64,000 nt of DNA, from positions 248,001-312,000 of the forward strand of contig OZ025782.1 of the NCBI GenBank assembly GCA_964019425.1. Reading direction: 5' to 3'. The position numbers and the translations under genes are program-made. Source of the DNA: Flectonema sp. DT1601 (taxonomy: Eukaryota; Euglenozoa; Diplonemea; Diplonemida; Diplonemidae). Under the pieces are notes generated by a model. That model saw nothing but the letters and a program-made list of their open reading frames with translations. It had not been told where the DNA came from and searched no databases. This document shows, one piece after another, positions 52,104-62,157 of this stretch. Position 1 is the first letter of the stretch; each line of letters starts with the position of its first letter.

Positions 52104-55004
52104 TCATGCAGTTAAAAAGTCGCATACGAAGTATGAGTTGCTCCCGGTAATTTTAGCACCTGAAAAATCAGGAAACTCCTTTCCATTTGAAGTGAGAATC
52201 CCATTACGGTCTATTGTATATGGATAAGTAACTAAATGACATGTGATACCCTTTGATGATGAATCGCAGTATTCTTTCCAAGCCTTGTCGGTACGGTCTC
52301 GTACATATCGAGCGCATTCAGGTAGTTCAGGGCGTTCAATTTGCGACGGATAGGAACCCATAAAATTTAAGTGTTCAGTCCATAAAGACATTCTAAAACA
52401 ACGAACCATTCCAGTAGCTGACTGACGTATAAAGTGAGGTTGGCAAAGACCAACAGCTATTTCTGTGTCACGGTTACCAGACATCGATCTGTCGTTTATG
52501 TTTGCTGATCCCATAATTATGTATTCATCGTCAACGATCAACATTTTAGAGTGAACGTATATCGGACATCTTCTGTTTTTAATAAGCTTTTTCAATTCAG
52601 TAAACTTTTTGAACACTCCGTCTTTCGGCATCTCTTTCGCGATCGCTTTCTCACACGCATCTGAAAGGCTTTCCTTATTACAAGTTGCAAAGAATTGCAA
52701 ATAATCTTGAGGATGACTCTGTGACTTTACATCATTCAATGTTGATCCAATCTCTTTGTACATTGCCTTGATTGTGTGGTACTGCCAATGAAGTAATTCT
52801 TGCATGGGTGCGCTGGATGGATCACCTTCAGGAAAAAGAGGTATAAGGATGTAGGCGCAGTAAGGGTCATTTTGTCTAATCGCCCTTTGAATCCTTTTAA
52901 CGATAGTGGCTGGGATCATGTTTGAGGCTCCAGCGTCGGGTTTTTCAGACCAGAGTTCAGAGCTTCCCATGAAATATTGATTTTCTATAAAAAGAAATCG
53001 ACGACTCTTCTCAATTGCGTACACCCATGCTCTGTGACAGTCTGATTCAATTCCGTTCACTGTGAAGTCAGACGTCGTGTCTACGGATCTAAACAATTGA
53101 GCATTCCAAGCCTCAGCGTTTTGTTCGTCTAAAAGCACATCATCTTGCATTGGAATAATAGCGTTACCTCTGTATAACTCTTCTCTGTGACCTTGAGTTG
53201 ACCATCTTTGATGAAAGTTAGTGAGGGCGTCATGAGCAAGCTGACCCTCAACCATGCAATGAATATCCTCCCATGGTTGTCTCATTACATTTTTACCACC
53301 AGAATTGACAAGATTTTGATAATAATCGTGTTCGTGAATGTTGAATAAATGCTTTCCTGGACAATCCCAACGACCTCCAGTTAGATCGATCCCCCCCAAA
53401 AATGCGATTAAACGCCGTTTTCGAGACGATTCATTGTCGACTGGAGCGTCTAGGATGACACCCTTTTGATGATGAGTTAGTGTTGCTGTGAGACGCACAG
53501 ATGCAACGCTTCTCATCATAAGTCTGACTTTAACATTTGTCCCTCTAAAGTACGATGCACAGGAAGCAGAACCAGTTCCTGCCATTCCAGTTGCGTCATT
53601 CCAAATCATGATTAGAACTTTAACTCCTTGGTTTGCTTTTTCTTTTAACACATCACCAAGTCTGTGATGCCATTTTTTCCATAATGCCTGCTTTAATGAT
53701 TCTGGTGTATCAGGCTTAATACTAGAAGGTCCACTAGCTTCCATTCCATGGAATTCTTTACTGTTTGGGGATAGACGTTCACTTGCTGGTGGAGGCATTT
53801 CTCTAATTAATTGCATCGAAGGATCGACAGACCATCCATAGACGTATATCAACTCTCGTGATAATCTCATTCTGTGATAGAGGTCTACCCAATAGCTTTC
53901 ACGTTCATATGGTCTAGCTAGGTTTGTATATTCGTAAAGACTTATTGGTGCTAATCGTTGATTCCATTCCCTTCCAACATGTGCGGATTGATAAAGAGAA
54001 ACTCTGTTTCCTGATGTTGCTGCGAATTTTGTTCTCGGGATTTCCCATGTTAAAGTTTTTCCAGCTTTTTCATTTTCAGCTTCCAAGCATTCGATTTCAA
54101 CCATGAGTTCACCCGATGGTTTTGGTCTTCCGATATGAGGATCTTTGAAGAGTGGAACCACACCTCTGAATCGTCCACCATTTGACACCATGTTAAGTCC
54201 AAAGGCTGGTGCTAGGATTCCTTCACAAACTAATTCATTTCTGAATGCGCATCCCGACAGGACACTCAAATCTTCATCTTTGACTGCGAAGTAGAGTAGG
54301 TTAGTATTCGCGATACGAACAGTTTCTTCATGATTCCATCGTGGGTTAGTAGTATTCTGTTCTACTTTTGTAGCTGTTATTAGTCTTCCCTTGCGGTCAT
54401 AGACCTCAACGAAGGGATCTCCTGCTTTGTGTCCAAATAAATCGGATTTGGGAATACCTAAGGCTTCTGTGATTCTTATTCTGATTAGACCATGTGTTTG
54501 ATGATCGTAGCGTTCTTTTTGAGGAATCGGACGTGATCGAGGTTTGACTTGGTTTGGTTGGACTCCAAAAGTTTTTGCTGCACCCCATTCAACGTCATAG
54601 CTCGTTCCAAAGTTTGATTTCATAATTTCAGCGTCGTAGTATTCACCCATCCATAATGCCTTTACTAAGTCTCCTTCTTCATAGTGTGGGACTTCTCGTA
54701 TTGCTTCAGGGGAAATGATGTCGTAGAGTCGTTCGTTTGTGTATGTTGCCCATTTAACTTCATAGCATTCTTTTCCGTTTTCTAATCTTAGTGAGTTTAT
54801 TACAGCTGGCCAGTAGTCACCTTTCCAAAGAACTTCTACAGGCTCACCACTTTTATATTTAAAATGACCTTTATAATGTTTTTCCATCACTGCATTAAAT
54901 TTTTCAATGTGTCTTTTACGTTGGTCTGCAGACCTTCTGATGCAGGTACCCATCTCTCCATCTGTACGATCTGCCTTCGAAGCAAAACAGCACAAAAGCC
55001 GCAT
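52104..55004 (-). CDS. C2-phospholipase D with Tudor-like N-terminus, copy A
   Basis: It hydrolyses phospholipids such as phosphatidylcholine to phosphatidic acid. The 966 residues comprise an N-terminal MRLLCC (possible palmitoylation), two Tudor/Agenet-like modules (about 52-100 and 107-155; VEVLWKGDYWPAVINS, VKALWMGEYYDAEI), a C2 domain (about 170-310), and the two HKD catalytic motifs: H512-x-K514-xxxx-D519 in THHQKGVILD and H818-x-K820-xxxx-D825 in YVHSKMLIVD. The plan C2 plus two HKD is that of plant PLD alpha/beta/delta; the Tudor-like pair is not part of it. No introns. A TTTTCCTTACAG acceptor lies 16 bases before the ATG. Copy B follows at 57251. All catalytic residues are intact. 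Confidence 0.93.
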   Translation of the reverse strand: MRLLCCFASKADRTDGEMGTCIRRSADQRKRHIEKFNAVMEKHYKGHFKYKSGEPVEVLWKGDYWPAVINSLRLENGKECYEVKWATYTNERLYDIISPEAIREVPHYEEGDLVKALWMGEYYDAEIMKSNFGTSYDVEWGAAKTFGVQPNQVKPRSRPIPQKERYDHQTHGLIRIRITEALGIPKSDLFGHKAGDPFVEVYDRKGRLITATKVEQNTTNPRWNHEETVRIANTNLLYFAVKDEDLSVLSGCAFRNELVCEGILAPAFGLNMVSNGGRFRGVVPLFKDPHIGRPKPSGELMVEIECLEAENEKAGKTLTWEIPRTKFAATSGNRVSLYQSAHVGREWNQRLAPISLYEYTNLARPYERESYWVDLYHRMRLSRELIYVYGWSVDPSMQLIREMPPPASERLSPNSKEFHGMEASGPSSIKPDTPESLKQALWKKWHHRLGDVLKEKANQGVKVLIMIWNDATGMAGTGSASCASYFRGTNVKVRLMMRSVASVRLTATLTHHQKGVILDAPVDNESSRKRRLIAFLGGIDLTGGRWDCPGKHLFNIHEHDYYQNLVNSGGKNVMRQPWEDIHCMVEGQLAHDALTNFHQRWSTQGHREELYRGNAIIPMQDDVLLDEQNAEAWNAQLFRSVDTTSDFTVNGIESDCHRAWVYAIEKSRRFLFIENQYFMGSSELWSEKPDAGASNMIPATIVKRIQRAIRQNDPYCAYILIPLFPEGDPSSAPMQELLHWQYHTIKAMYKEIGSTLNDVKSQSHPQDYLQFFATCNKESLSDACEKAIAKEMPKDGVFKKFTELKKLIKNRRCPIYVHSKMLIVDDEYIIMGSANINDRSMSGNRDTEIAVGLCQPHFIRQSATGMVRCFRMSLWTEHLNFMGSYPSQIERPELPECARYVRDRTDKAWKEYCDSSSKGITCHLVTYPYTIDRNGILTSNGKEFPDFSGAKITGSNSYFVCDFLTA

Positions 55005-56372
55005 CTTTAATGCTGAGCGGCTGTAAGGAAAAGGTAAATAATTTATTTATTTTTTTAAAAAAAAAAATAATAACTGATGCTGTGTATAACTAAAAATATT
55101 GCTAGAAATAATTCATCTTCTTCTGAAAAAAAAAATAAATAAAATAATAATAATGACTAGCACTACTCACTGAAAGATTTTTAACAAGCCTCTGGGTAGT
55201 TTGGGTAGTAGATACACTTAACTGGTAGAAGGAAAACGAAAATTTTCCCCCTTTCCATTTTCTCGTTCGGAATTTAATTTTAAAAACAAAAAGGGAATAA
55301 ACGTGAATTCAAAATCACAAAAAGTTTTATTGAGTTTACAACTAAGGTAGGGATAATTACCTTAATAAGAAGACGTGCAACATCAGCTACACGAGAAGAA
55401 GAAAAAAAAGAGAGAAAAAAAGAAAAGACCCACAATTCACCGATTGTCGAAAGCGAATGGAAACCAAGAAGGAAAAAAAAAAAAACGATCGCTCTAATAA
55501 CCTTTTTTTTTTAAATTTTTTTTTAAATTCTTAAGCTATTGCTGTGACTGGGGAAAATTTGAATGTTTTTTTTTTGAATTTTGTAAAAATACAATAATTG
55601 TATCAATATAACGCAATACGATAATTTAATATTTTAACGCTAGTTAAGGATACATGACTATGGTGGAAAAAAAAACAAAAAAAAAAACAAAAAGAAAAAA
55701 AGAGTTTGGGGGGAAATACACGAGTTGAAAGCATCTCATTCTTAAGACGTCAATATTTATTGACAATTTACTTTTTTTTTTTTTTTTTTTTTTGATTTGA
55801 TTAGAAAAAAAACAACGTGTTGTGTCGGGGTCAATTTTTTTTCATCCAGCGGGGGAACAACTACAGAACCCTCCCTCCCACAAAGGATGTAAAATATATC
55901 TAAAAAAAAATATTATATCCCCATAATCTGTATTCCTTACAAAGCAAGAAAATAAGAATAGAAAAGTGTCTCACTTCGACAAGACTGACCTCCTTTCAAC
56001 ATTGAAGAGCCATAAAGGATAATCCACCGACCTGTTGTTGTTGATATTGCAAACGTTTACAAAAGGAGAAGGGAGAAAGGAGCAATTGGGGGGAAAGGGA
56101 GGAAAGAGAGAAACAATTCGAACAGAGCAAGGAACACAGAGAACTAGTGTTTCTTCTGTGATCGATTACACTGAAATATCAAAAAACAGACATTTAACGT
56201 CTCTAATCGCAAGTAGACATCATTTTTATTAGCCTTTGGTAAACTACAATTTTTTTTTTTTTTTTTTTTTTGTTCTTTTTTTTTTTTCATACCAATATCC
56301 ATTCTTTTTAGTTCATCGTGACGAATCCTTTTGCAAAGCCATTCACGGAAAGGAAAAGAAAAATCCCAACTC

Positions 56373-56405
<33 letters not shown>

Positions 56406-57250
56406 AGTGTTTGGAACACTACTTTTTTTTTTTTTTTTTTTTTTCGAACTAAAGAAAATAGATATAGATAGACTACCAGTCCACATTACATGTTGCTCAT
56501 CACTGATACAGCAACGTCTGTAAAGGGGACAAAGGGAAAGAAATTCAGACAATACTTATATTTCGTTGAAAAGAATAAACACAACAGGCAGCTGAATCAA
56601 AGAACAAGTCCTCGCTCGGCAGGGCTCTGCCGAGTGAACACGACATTTTTTTTCCTCCAGAGAAAGTGGAAAAAAAACTAAATGCGTTGGGCCAAAGGAA
56701 GGGGGGGAAAAAAAAAAAAAAAAAAAGGCAGCGGAAAGAACGAATCTTTTTAAAAAATAACTAAGAAAAAGTCGAGAAATCGACTTAAAAAATACTATAT
56801 GTAGACTACGGGCTTCATACCAGTGTCAATGAATAAAACTACAGCGTAGGCAAATTACAGAATCAAATTTTTTGATGACACAAAAAAACCAATGTCGGAA
56901 TGCAACATGCAAAAAATAATTTCGGGAGGAAAAATTAACCAAAAAAAAGACTCAGAGAAAGTTTTTTTTTTTTTTAAATTATTTTATTGTAATTTATTTT
57001 TGTGTGTGCTATCGGTAAAAAAGAATTTGAGTGGTACCTTAAGGTGAGGAATTCGATCACGAAACCCCCGTGAAACGAAATAAAACTGAGAAAAGCTAAA
57101 AAAAAAAAAAACTTTCCACTTAAGAAAAATAACAACGCTTTACGAGTAAAGAGAGAAAAACGAATTCCCGTAAATCGTGATTACAGCTGTACGATGAAAA
57201 GAGGAGAACAACCATCTTTTTTTTTTTTTTTTTTTTTTAAAGTACCAAGC
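55005..57250. other. Long intergenic region between the phospholipase D genes
   Basis: A/T-rich with many homopolymers. The part at 55580-55666 resembles 24480-24567, and 56461-56515 loosely resembles the array near 2080-2140. No gene seen. Its length matches the similarly empty stretch upstream of the LRR gene. Confidence 0.5.
55580..55666. repeat. Dispersed intergenic repeat, related to 24480-24567
   Basis: Both copies share TTGTAAAA(A)TACAA, then ACGATAATTTAA, then GTTAAGGATACA-like blocks in order with moderate divergence. No coding potential. Confidence 0.5.
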
Positions 57251-60157
57251 CTAGGCAGTCATATGATCAGGGAGTATGGAATCCTTACCCAAGATACTCG
57301 AACCCGGATAGTCTGGAAATTCTTTTGTTTGTCCCAAAGATAATTTTCCTTCCTTTGTAATTACGTATGGGTAAGCCAACAAATGACATGTCAACTCATT
57401 CGATGTACTACAGTAATCATTCCACGCTTGCTCAGTACGCTCTCTAACGTATCTTGAACAGTCAATTGTTTCTGGATTCCTGACAACGTCAGGAAGAGAT
57501 CCATAAAATTTCATATGTTCACACCACAGAGAAAGTCTAAAACACTTAACAGCACCATGAGCATCACTGCCAGTAAAGTGAGGTTGGCAAAGACCAACAG
57601 CTATTTCTGTGTCACGGTTACCAGACATCGATCTGTCGTTTATGTTTGCTGATCCCAAAATAATGTATTCATCATCAACGAGTAACATTTTAGAGTGAAT
57701 GTAGATTGCAGCTCTTCTGTTTGTAACCATGTTACGAAGTTCGTCATATTTTTTCATAAAACTGTTGCTCGGGACCATTTTCTTCAACGAATCACTCTCA
57801 GAAGAACTAAGAGATTCCCTGTTTCCAGCAGCAAAGAACTGCAAATAGTCCCTTGGGTGAGCTGGTGAATTTGCTTCTTTGAGAGTTCTTCCAATCGCAT
57901 CATACATCCCTTGAATCGTATTTTTCTGCCAACGAAGCAATTCCTGTACAACTGCACTCGCAGGTAATCCTTCAGGAAAGAGAGGAATAAGAACATAGAC
58001 ACAGTATGGCTCCTTGTTTCTGATTGCTTGCTGAATTCTCTTTGTGATGACCTGAGGGATTATGTTGGATGCCCCTCCGTGGGTTTTTTCATTGATCCAC
58101 ATTTCACTGCTTCCAATAAAGTACTGGTTTTCAATATAGATAAATTTGGTTGATCTCTCAATTGCGTCAACCCATGCACGTTGGCAATCCGCTTCGATAC
58201 CAACGACTGAGCTGTCGCTGGTGGTGTCAATTGAACGGAAGAGTTGGGCATTCCAAGACTCTTGATCATTGTTTTGGTAGATCCCTGAAGACTCCTTGTT
58301 GAGGACTTGTTTAGCGAGGGCGCCGCTGTCAATCTTAACTGAACCATCTTTTCCTCCCTGAGTCTTCCATCTGTTTTGAAAGTTCAGATATGCGTCGTAT
58401 GCAAGTGGACCCTCAACTTTGCTATGGATGTCGGACCACGGTTGTCTCATTGGTTTTCCTTCTCCCTTAGCTGCGTATTGTTGGTAGACATCGTGATTGT
58501 GAAGGCTGAAGAGATGTTTTGCAGGACAGTCCCAACGTCCTCCAGTCAAGTCGATTCCTCCAATAAAAGCAACAAGTCGAAGCATGTCTCCTTCAGCTGG
58601 AGCATCACAGATTACACCCTTTTGATGATGAGTGAGAGAGGCGCTTAGAACAGCTGATTGAACATCACGTTTCATACATCTGACTTGAACTGATGTGTCA
58701 CGAAAGAATTCACGGCAAGCTGCTGATCCGGTTCCTGCAGCACCGTAACCCGCTACTACTTCATCCCAAATCATAATACAAACAGGGACTCCGTCTCTAG
58801 CTTTCTTCTTGATGATCGCACCAAGAGTGCAGTTGCGTCTATCCCTAATAATCTTCTTTACTTCATCAGAATGAGATTCACTAAGAGGAATGGTACCATC
58901 TTCAATAGATGAAATAAGAGCTTCATCATCACCTAATCGTTCAGTTGTTCCTGGAGGTAGATTTCTTAATAACTGCATTGAGGGATCTACAGACCATCCG
59001 TAAATATAAATCATTTTTTTAGCATCAATTAAATTTTGATACAAATCTTCCCAACAACTTTCCCTAACGTATGGTCTCGCTAATGGGGTTCCCTCATACA
59101 GAGTTAAAGGAGCAAGCGTTTTGTTCCAATAATCACCCACGTAAGCCGATTGGTATAAAGTTGAGTTGTTTCCAGTGGTCGATCGAAACCTAGTGCGAGT
59201 GATTTCCCACTTGTTTAGGTTCTTAACAAGCAGATTATTTTGAAATTGTAATGTCAATTTAATTTCTCCAGTTCTTTTAACGCGTCCTAAAGTAACATCG
59301 TATAGCGGGATCGTTCCAGTGAAAAACCCGAATTGGATTAAATTAGACAGACCGTCTTCCATTGAGAGGAATCCCTTTGCTATGATCTCATTTCGAGCAG
59401 AACAGTTTCCGAAACAGTTCAGATCAGTGTCCTTGATGACGATGAAAATTAAATCAGTGTTGGCTATTCTTACAATCTCTTCGTGATTCCAAACTGGGTT
59501 ACTGGTCGACGGAATTGGGTTCGTTGATGAAATTAAACGTCCCTTTCTATCGTACAATTCACAATAAGGATCACCGTCAGTTGTTCCACACTGATCACTC
59601 TTCGGAAGGTCATTCGCTTGATGGATTTTTAAGGTTACCAGTCCATGGGCATATTCAAGGTTTTGTTCCCTGCGAGGGATTCCTGAATTCTGTTGTATCG
59701 TCGATGGTGAGACTCCACAATGTAATTCTCCGTCGGTCACTTGAACATCGTATTTTATACCCATGTAAGATTCAGCGATGATCGCATCTCTGTCTTTAAA
59801 AAAAACTCTCTCTCCCTCTCTGAATGAAGGAACAGCTTTCATGTCTGATGCCTTTACCATGACGTACTTCCCTTTACCTGCGGCGTGTAATGGAACTTCT
59901 TCAGCGATTCTGACCTCGTATCTAGTGTCAGTGGATGACTTGACCGGGTGACGAGTGTTTACAATTGCTGGAACCTCTTTACCGTCGACCATAATAAGAA
60001 CTGATTGCGAACTTAGAAACTCTCTCTTTCCCCAATGTCCTTTTAGTGCTTTCAGTAATTTGGACATCAAATGCTTTCTCCTGTCTGCCTTAGATGAGAG
60101 TAATGTAACATTTTCTCCTTCAGCTCTGGTCGCTCGAGTTGCAAAGCAACAAGACAT
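57251..60157 (-). CDS. C2-phospholipase D with Tudor-like N-terminus, copy B
   Basis: A 968-residue paralogue of copy A with the same layout. It has MSCC at the N-terminus, two much-diverged Tudor-like modules (about 50-155), a C2 domain (about 170-310), HKD1 H511-x-K513-xxxx-D518 (THHQKGVICD) and HKD2 H821-x-K823-xxxx-D828 (YIHSKMLLVD). The catalytic half is far better conserved between copies than the N-terminal modules, where the aromatic residues expected in a Tudor cage are mostly gone in this copy. SANINDRSMSGNRDTEIAVG is identical in both, even in long DNA stretches, so part of the catalytic region may undergo conversion. No introns. Tandem duplication with divergent N-termini suggests different targeting. 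Confidence 0.93.
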   Translation of the reverse strand: MSCCFATRATRAEGENVTLLSSKADRRKHLMSKLLKALKGHWGKREFLSSQSVLIMVDGKEVPAIVNTRHPVKSSTDTRYEVRIAEEVPLHAAGKGKYVMVKASDMKAVPSFREGERVFFKDRDAIIAESYMGIKYDVQVTDGELHCGVSPSTIQQNSGIPRREQNLEYAHGLVTLKIHQANDLPKSDQCGTTDGDPYCELYDRKGRLISSTNPIPSTSNPVWNHEEIVRIANTDLIFIVIKDTDLNCFGNCSARNEIIAKGFLSMEDGLSNLIQFGFFTGTIPLYDVTLGRVKRTGEIKLTLQFQNNLLVKNLNKWEITRTRFRSTTGNNSTLYQSAYVGDYWNKTLAPLTLYEGTPLARPYVRESCWEDLYQNLIDAKKMIYIYGWSVDPSMQLLRNLPPGTTERLGDDEALISSIEDGTIPLSESHSDEVKKIIRDRRNCTLGAIIKKKARDGVPVCIMIWDEVVAGYGAAGTGSAACREFFRDTSVQVRCMKRDVQSAVLSASLTHHQKGVICDAPAEGDMLRLVAFIGGIDLTGGRWDCPAKHLFSLHNHDVYQQYAAKGEGKPMRQPWSDIHSKVEGPLAYDAYLNFQNRWKTQGGKDGSVKIDSGALAKQVLNKESSGIYQNNDQESWNAQLFRSIDTTSDSSVVGIEADCQRAWVDAIERSTKFIYIENQYFIGSSEMWINEKTHGGASNIIPQVITKRIQQAIRNKEPYCVYVLIPLFPEGLPASAVVQELLRWQKNTIQGMYDAIGRTLKEANSPAHPRDYLQFFAAGNRESLSSSESDSLKKMVPSNSFMKKYDELRNMVTNRRAAIYIHSKMLLVDDEYIILGSANINDRSMSGNRDTEIAVGLCQPHFTGSDAHGAVKCFRLSLWCEHMKFYGSLPDVVRNPETIDCSRYVRERTEQAWNDYCSTSNELTCHLLAYPYVITKEGKLSLGQTKEFPDYPGSSILGKDSILPDHMTA

Positions 60158-60540
60158 TTTTTCGAATTTTTTTTTTTTTTTTTTTTGTTCTGGATTCCCT
60201 TCCTTGGTTAGAAATATTATGTCATAAAATTAATAATTGAACCATTAATAAGAGTTGTTTTCTTGCTGAAAAATCAATACAAAAAAAAAAAAAAAAAAAA
60301 AGAAGAAGGAATAAAAAAAAATTACAATCAACCTGTCAGTAATACAAGAATAACGTTTTTTTTTTTTTTTTTTTTTTTTTAAAACTTTTAGCACTATAAA
60401 TATTTTTGATTTAAAAAAATAACTGAAAAGGAAAAGAAAAAAAAATACAAACAGGCGAACAATACAACAGCAAAAAAAAAAAGAGAATAAAAAAAAAAAA
60501 CACAAAGCAATCGGGTTAAGATTCCGTGAGTGTAAAATAA
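60158..60540. other. Intergenic, homopolymer-rich
   Basis: Several A and T runs over 15 bases. No gene seen. Confidence 0.5.
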
Positions 60541-61374
60541 TTAACGTGAACGAAGAGGAGAACCAGCAGGACTAACAAGAAGATAACAGTCTTCTGGCCT
60601 CATTGGAAAAACTCCTTTATCTTTGCCGTCGAATTCACAAAGTAAGAGCGTTCCTCGATAACCAACAACAACACCGTGCCTTCCTCGAACAGAACCAACA
60701 GCAATATCAGACCCGAGAGGGTATGCAGGAGACTCTGTTGGAGCTTCCCTTGTATGATGAGGGCTGATGGCTAGAGTTATTCCTCCTCTGATGAAGAATT
60801 TAATTTGATATTTAGATCCCTTTGTACCAACAATCACACCTCTCAATCCATTGAACTGACTACGATCTCCATCATAACCACACGACTCAACTGGAGAATA
60901 CAACGGTAATTCTGTTAAAGTCATATCAGTAGTGTGAGCTACTGCCGCTATTGGTAGGAAATCATCAACATTTTCTGTGTGGTGATGATGGTGATGGTGA
61001 TGAGTTGTTTGAGGAGATACAGACGCTGCTGCTATGTGATTCTGTGGACAGTACATTCGATGAAATGGCCATCCCATAGCTTGGCATTGCTGACCACAGT
61101 AAACTGTGACTAAACATCCTGTACAAGGCCATAAAGTCGTATCCGATGAACCACAATAGTCACATGCTAGCATCTCATCATTTTCATCTTCATCTGTTGC
61201 CTCACTCCCTGAAGGTGTTGCGCTGGGTCTTATAAACTGACTTGGGTACGGTACTATCTTTTTCCATTGTCCCCATTGAACTAGCACTTCTCCGTTACCG
61301 CTAGACACAACAATTGCACTTTGCCACTTTCCAGACTTTCTAAACACCTCAACAGTATCACCTTTGTGAAACAT
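60541..61374 (-). CDS. MYND zinc-finger protein with Tudor-like modules
   Basis: A 277-residue intronless protein. Residues 1-50 form a Tudor/Agenet-like module (GDTVEVFRKSGKWQSAIVV). A complete MYND finger follows with ligands C71, C74, C84, C87, C93, C97, H105 and C109 in the standard spacing. After a His run, two more beta-rich repeats appear (QFNGLRGVIVG at about 173, VRGRHGVVVGYRG at about 229). MYND fingers bind proline-rich peptides, so this is likely an adaptor. The NGLRG module also occurs in the protein at 39046, and the N-terminal module resembles those of the phospholipases next door. A CAATTTTTTCAG acceptor lies 18 bases before the ATG. Confidence 0.85.
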   Translation of the reverse strand: MFHKGDTVEVFRKSGKWQSAIVVSSGNGEVLVQWGQWKKIVPYPSQFIRPSATPSGSEATDEDENDEMLACDYCGSSDTTLWPCTGCLVTVYCGQQCQAMGWPFHRMYCPQNHIAAASVSPQTTHHHHHHHHTENVDDFLPIAAVAHTTDMTLTELPLYSPVESCGYDGDRSQFNGLRGVIVGTKGSKYQIKFFIRGGITLAISPHHTREAPTESPAYPLGSDIAVGSVRGRHGVVVGYRGTLLLCEFDGKDKGVFPMRPEDCYLLVSPAGSPLRSR

Positions 61375-62157
61375 TATTGAGCTGTTTGCGTACTGAAAAA
61401 ATTGAAAAAAAAAAATGGTAATACACTTGTTATAATAAAAAAAAAACCAGACTTCTGACGGTTGTCTCAGGGCTGTAATGCCGTTGTTCTTTTTTTTTTT
61501 TTTTTTTTTCCAATTTATTTTTCTCTCTTTTTTTTTTTTTAAAAAACATTATTCCTCCAAAGAAAAAAACAAAAAATAGGTACAATTTTTCTTACACATT
61601 TAACCACATATAAGAAGAGACGCGAGGAGGGCAGCCAAATTGAAAAAAAAAAAAAAGAGAAAAAAAAAGAGAATAAAAAAATTCTCTTTTTTTTTTTTTT
61701 TTTTTTTTTTGACAGGGTAACAATCAGTCACCAAGGCTAGGCGTTTTTTTTTTTTTTTTTTTTTTCCCCGAAGATGTGTATAATGCAGTGGCAAAGAAGT
61801 AACATTCGGACAGGCAACGCAAGGTAATAATGCACAAAGAAAGGAGGATAGGTGACTGTCATATCGCTGGCAAACTGTTAGGGAAGGTTTTTATTCTTGT
61901 ATCACCCTCCCCCCGCTTCGAGAAATCTATTGCATATTTCTTTTTTTTTTTTTTTTTGAATTTTACTTTCAAAGAGAAAAAAAAAAAAACAGAACACGAA
62001 AAATCCATGTGTAATTTTATGTGCAAAAAAAATTAACACAAGATTCACACAACAAACAAAAAAAATATTATAAGTTGCCAAGACTTTTTCTTCTAACTTT
62101 TTTTTTTTCCCCTTCCCTACTACAACCCTCTTTAGAATTGTAAAAAAGAGACCATCT
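61375..62157. other. Intergenic, homopolymer-rich
   Basis: Long T runs near 61491, 61690 and 61745. No gene recognised. Confidence 0.5.
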
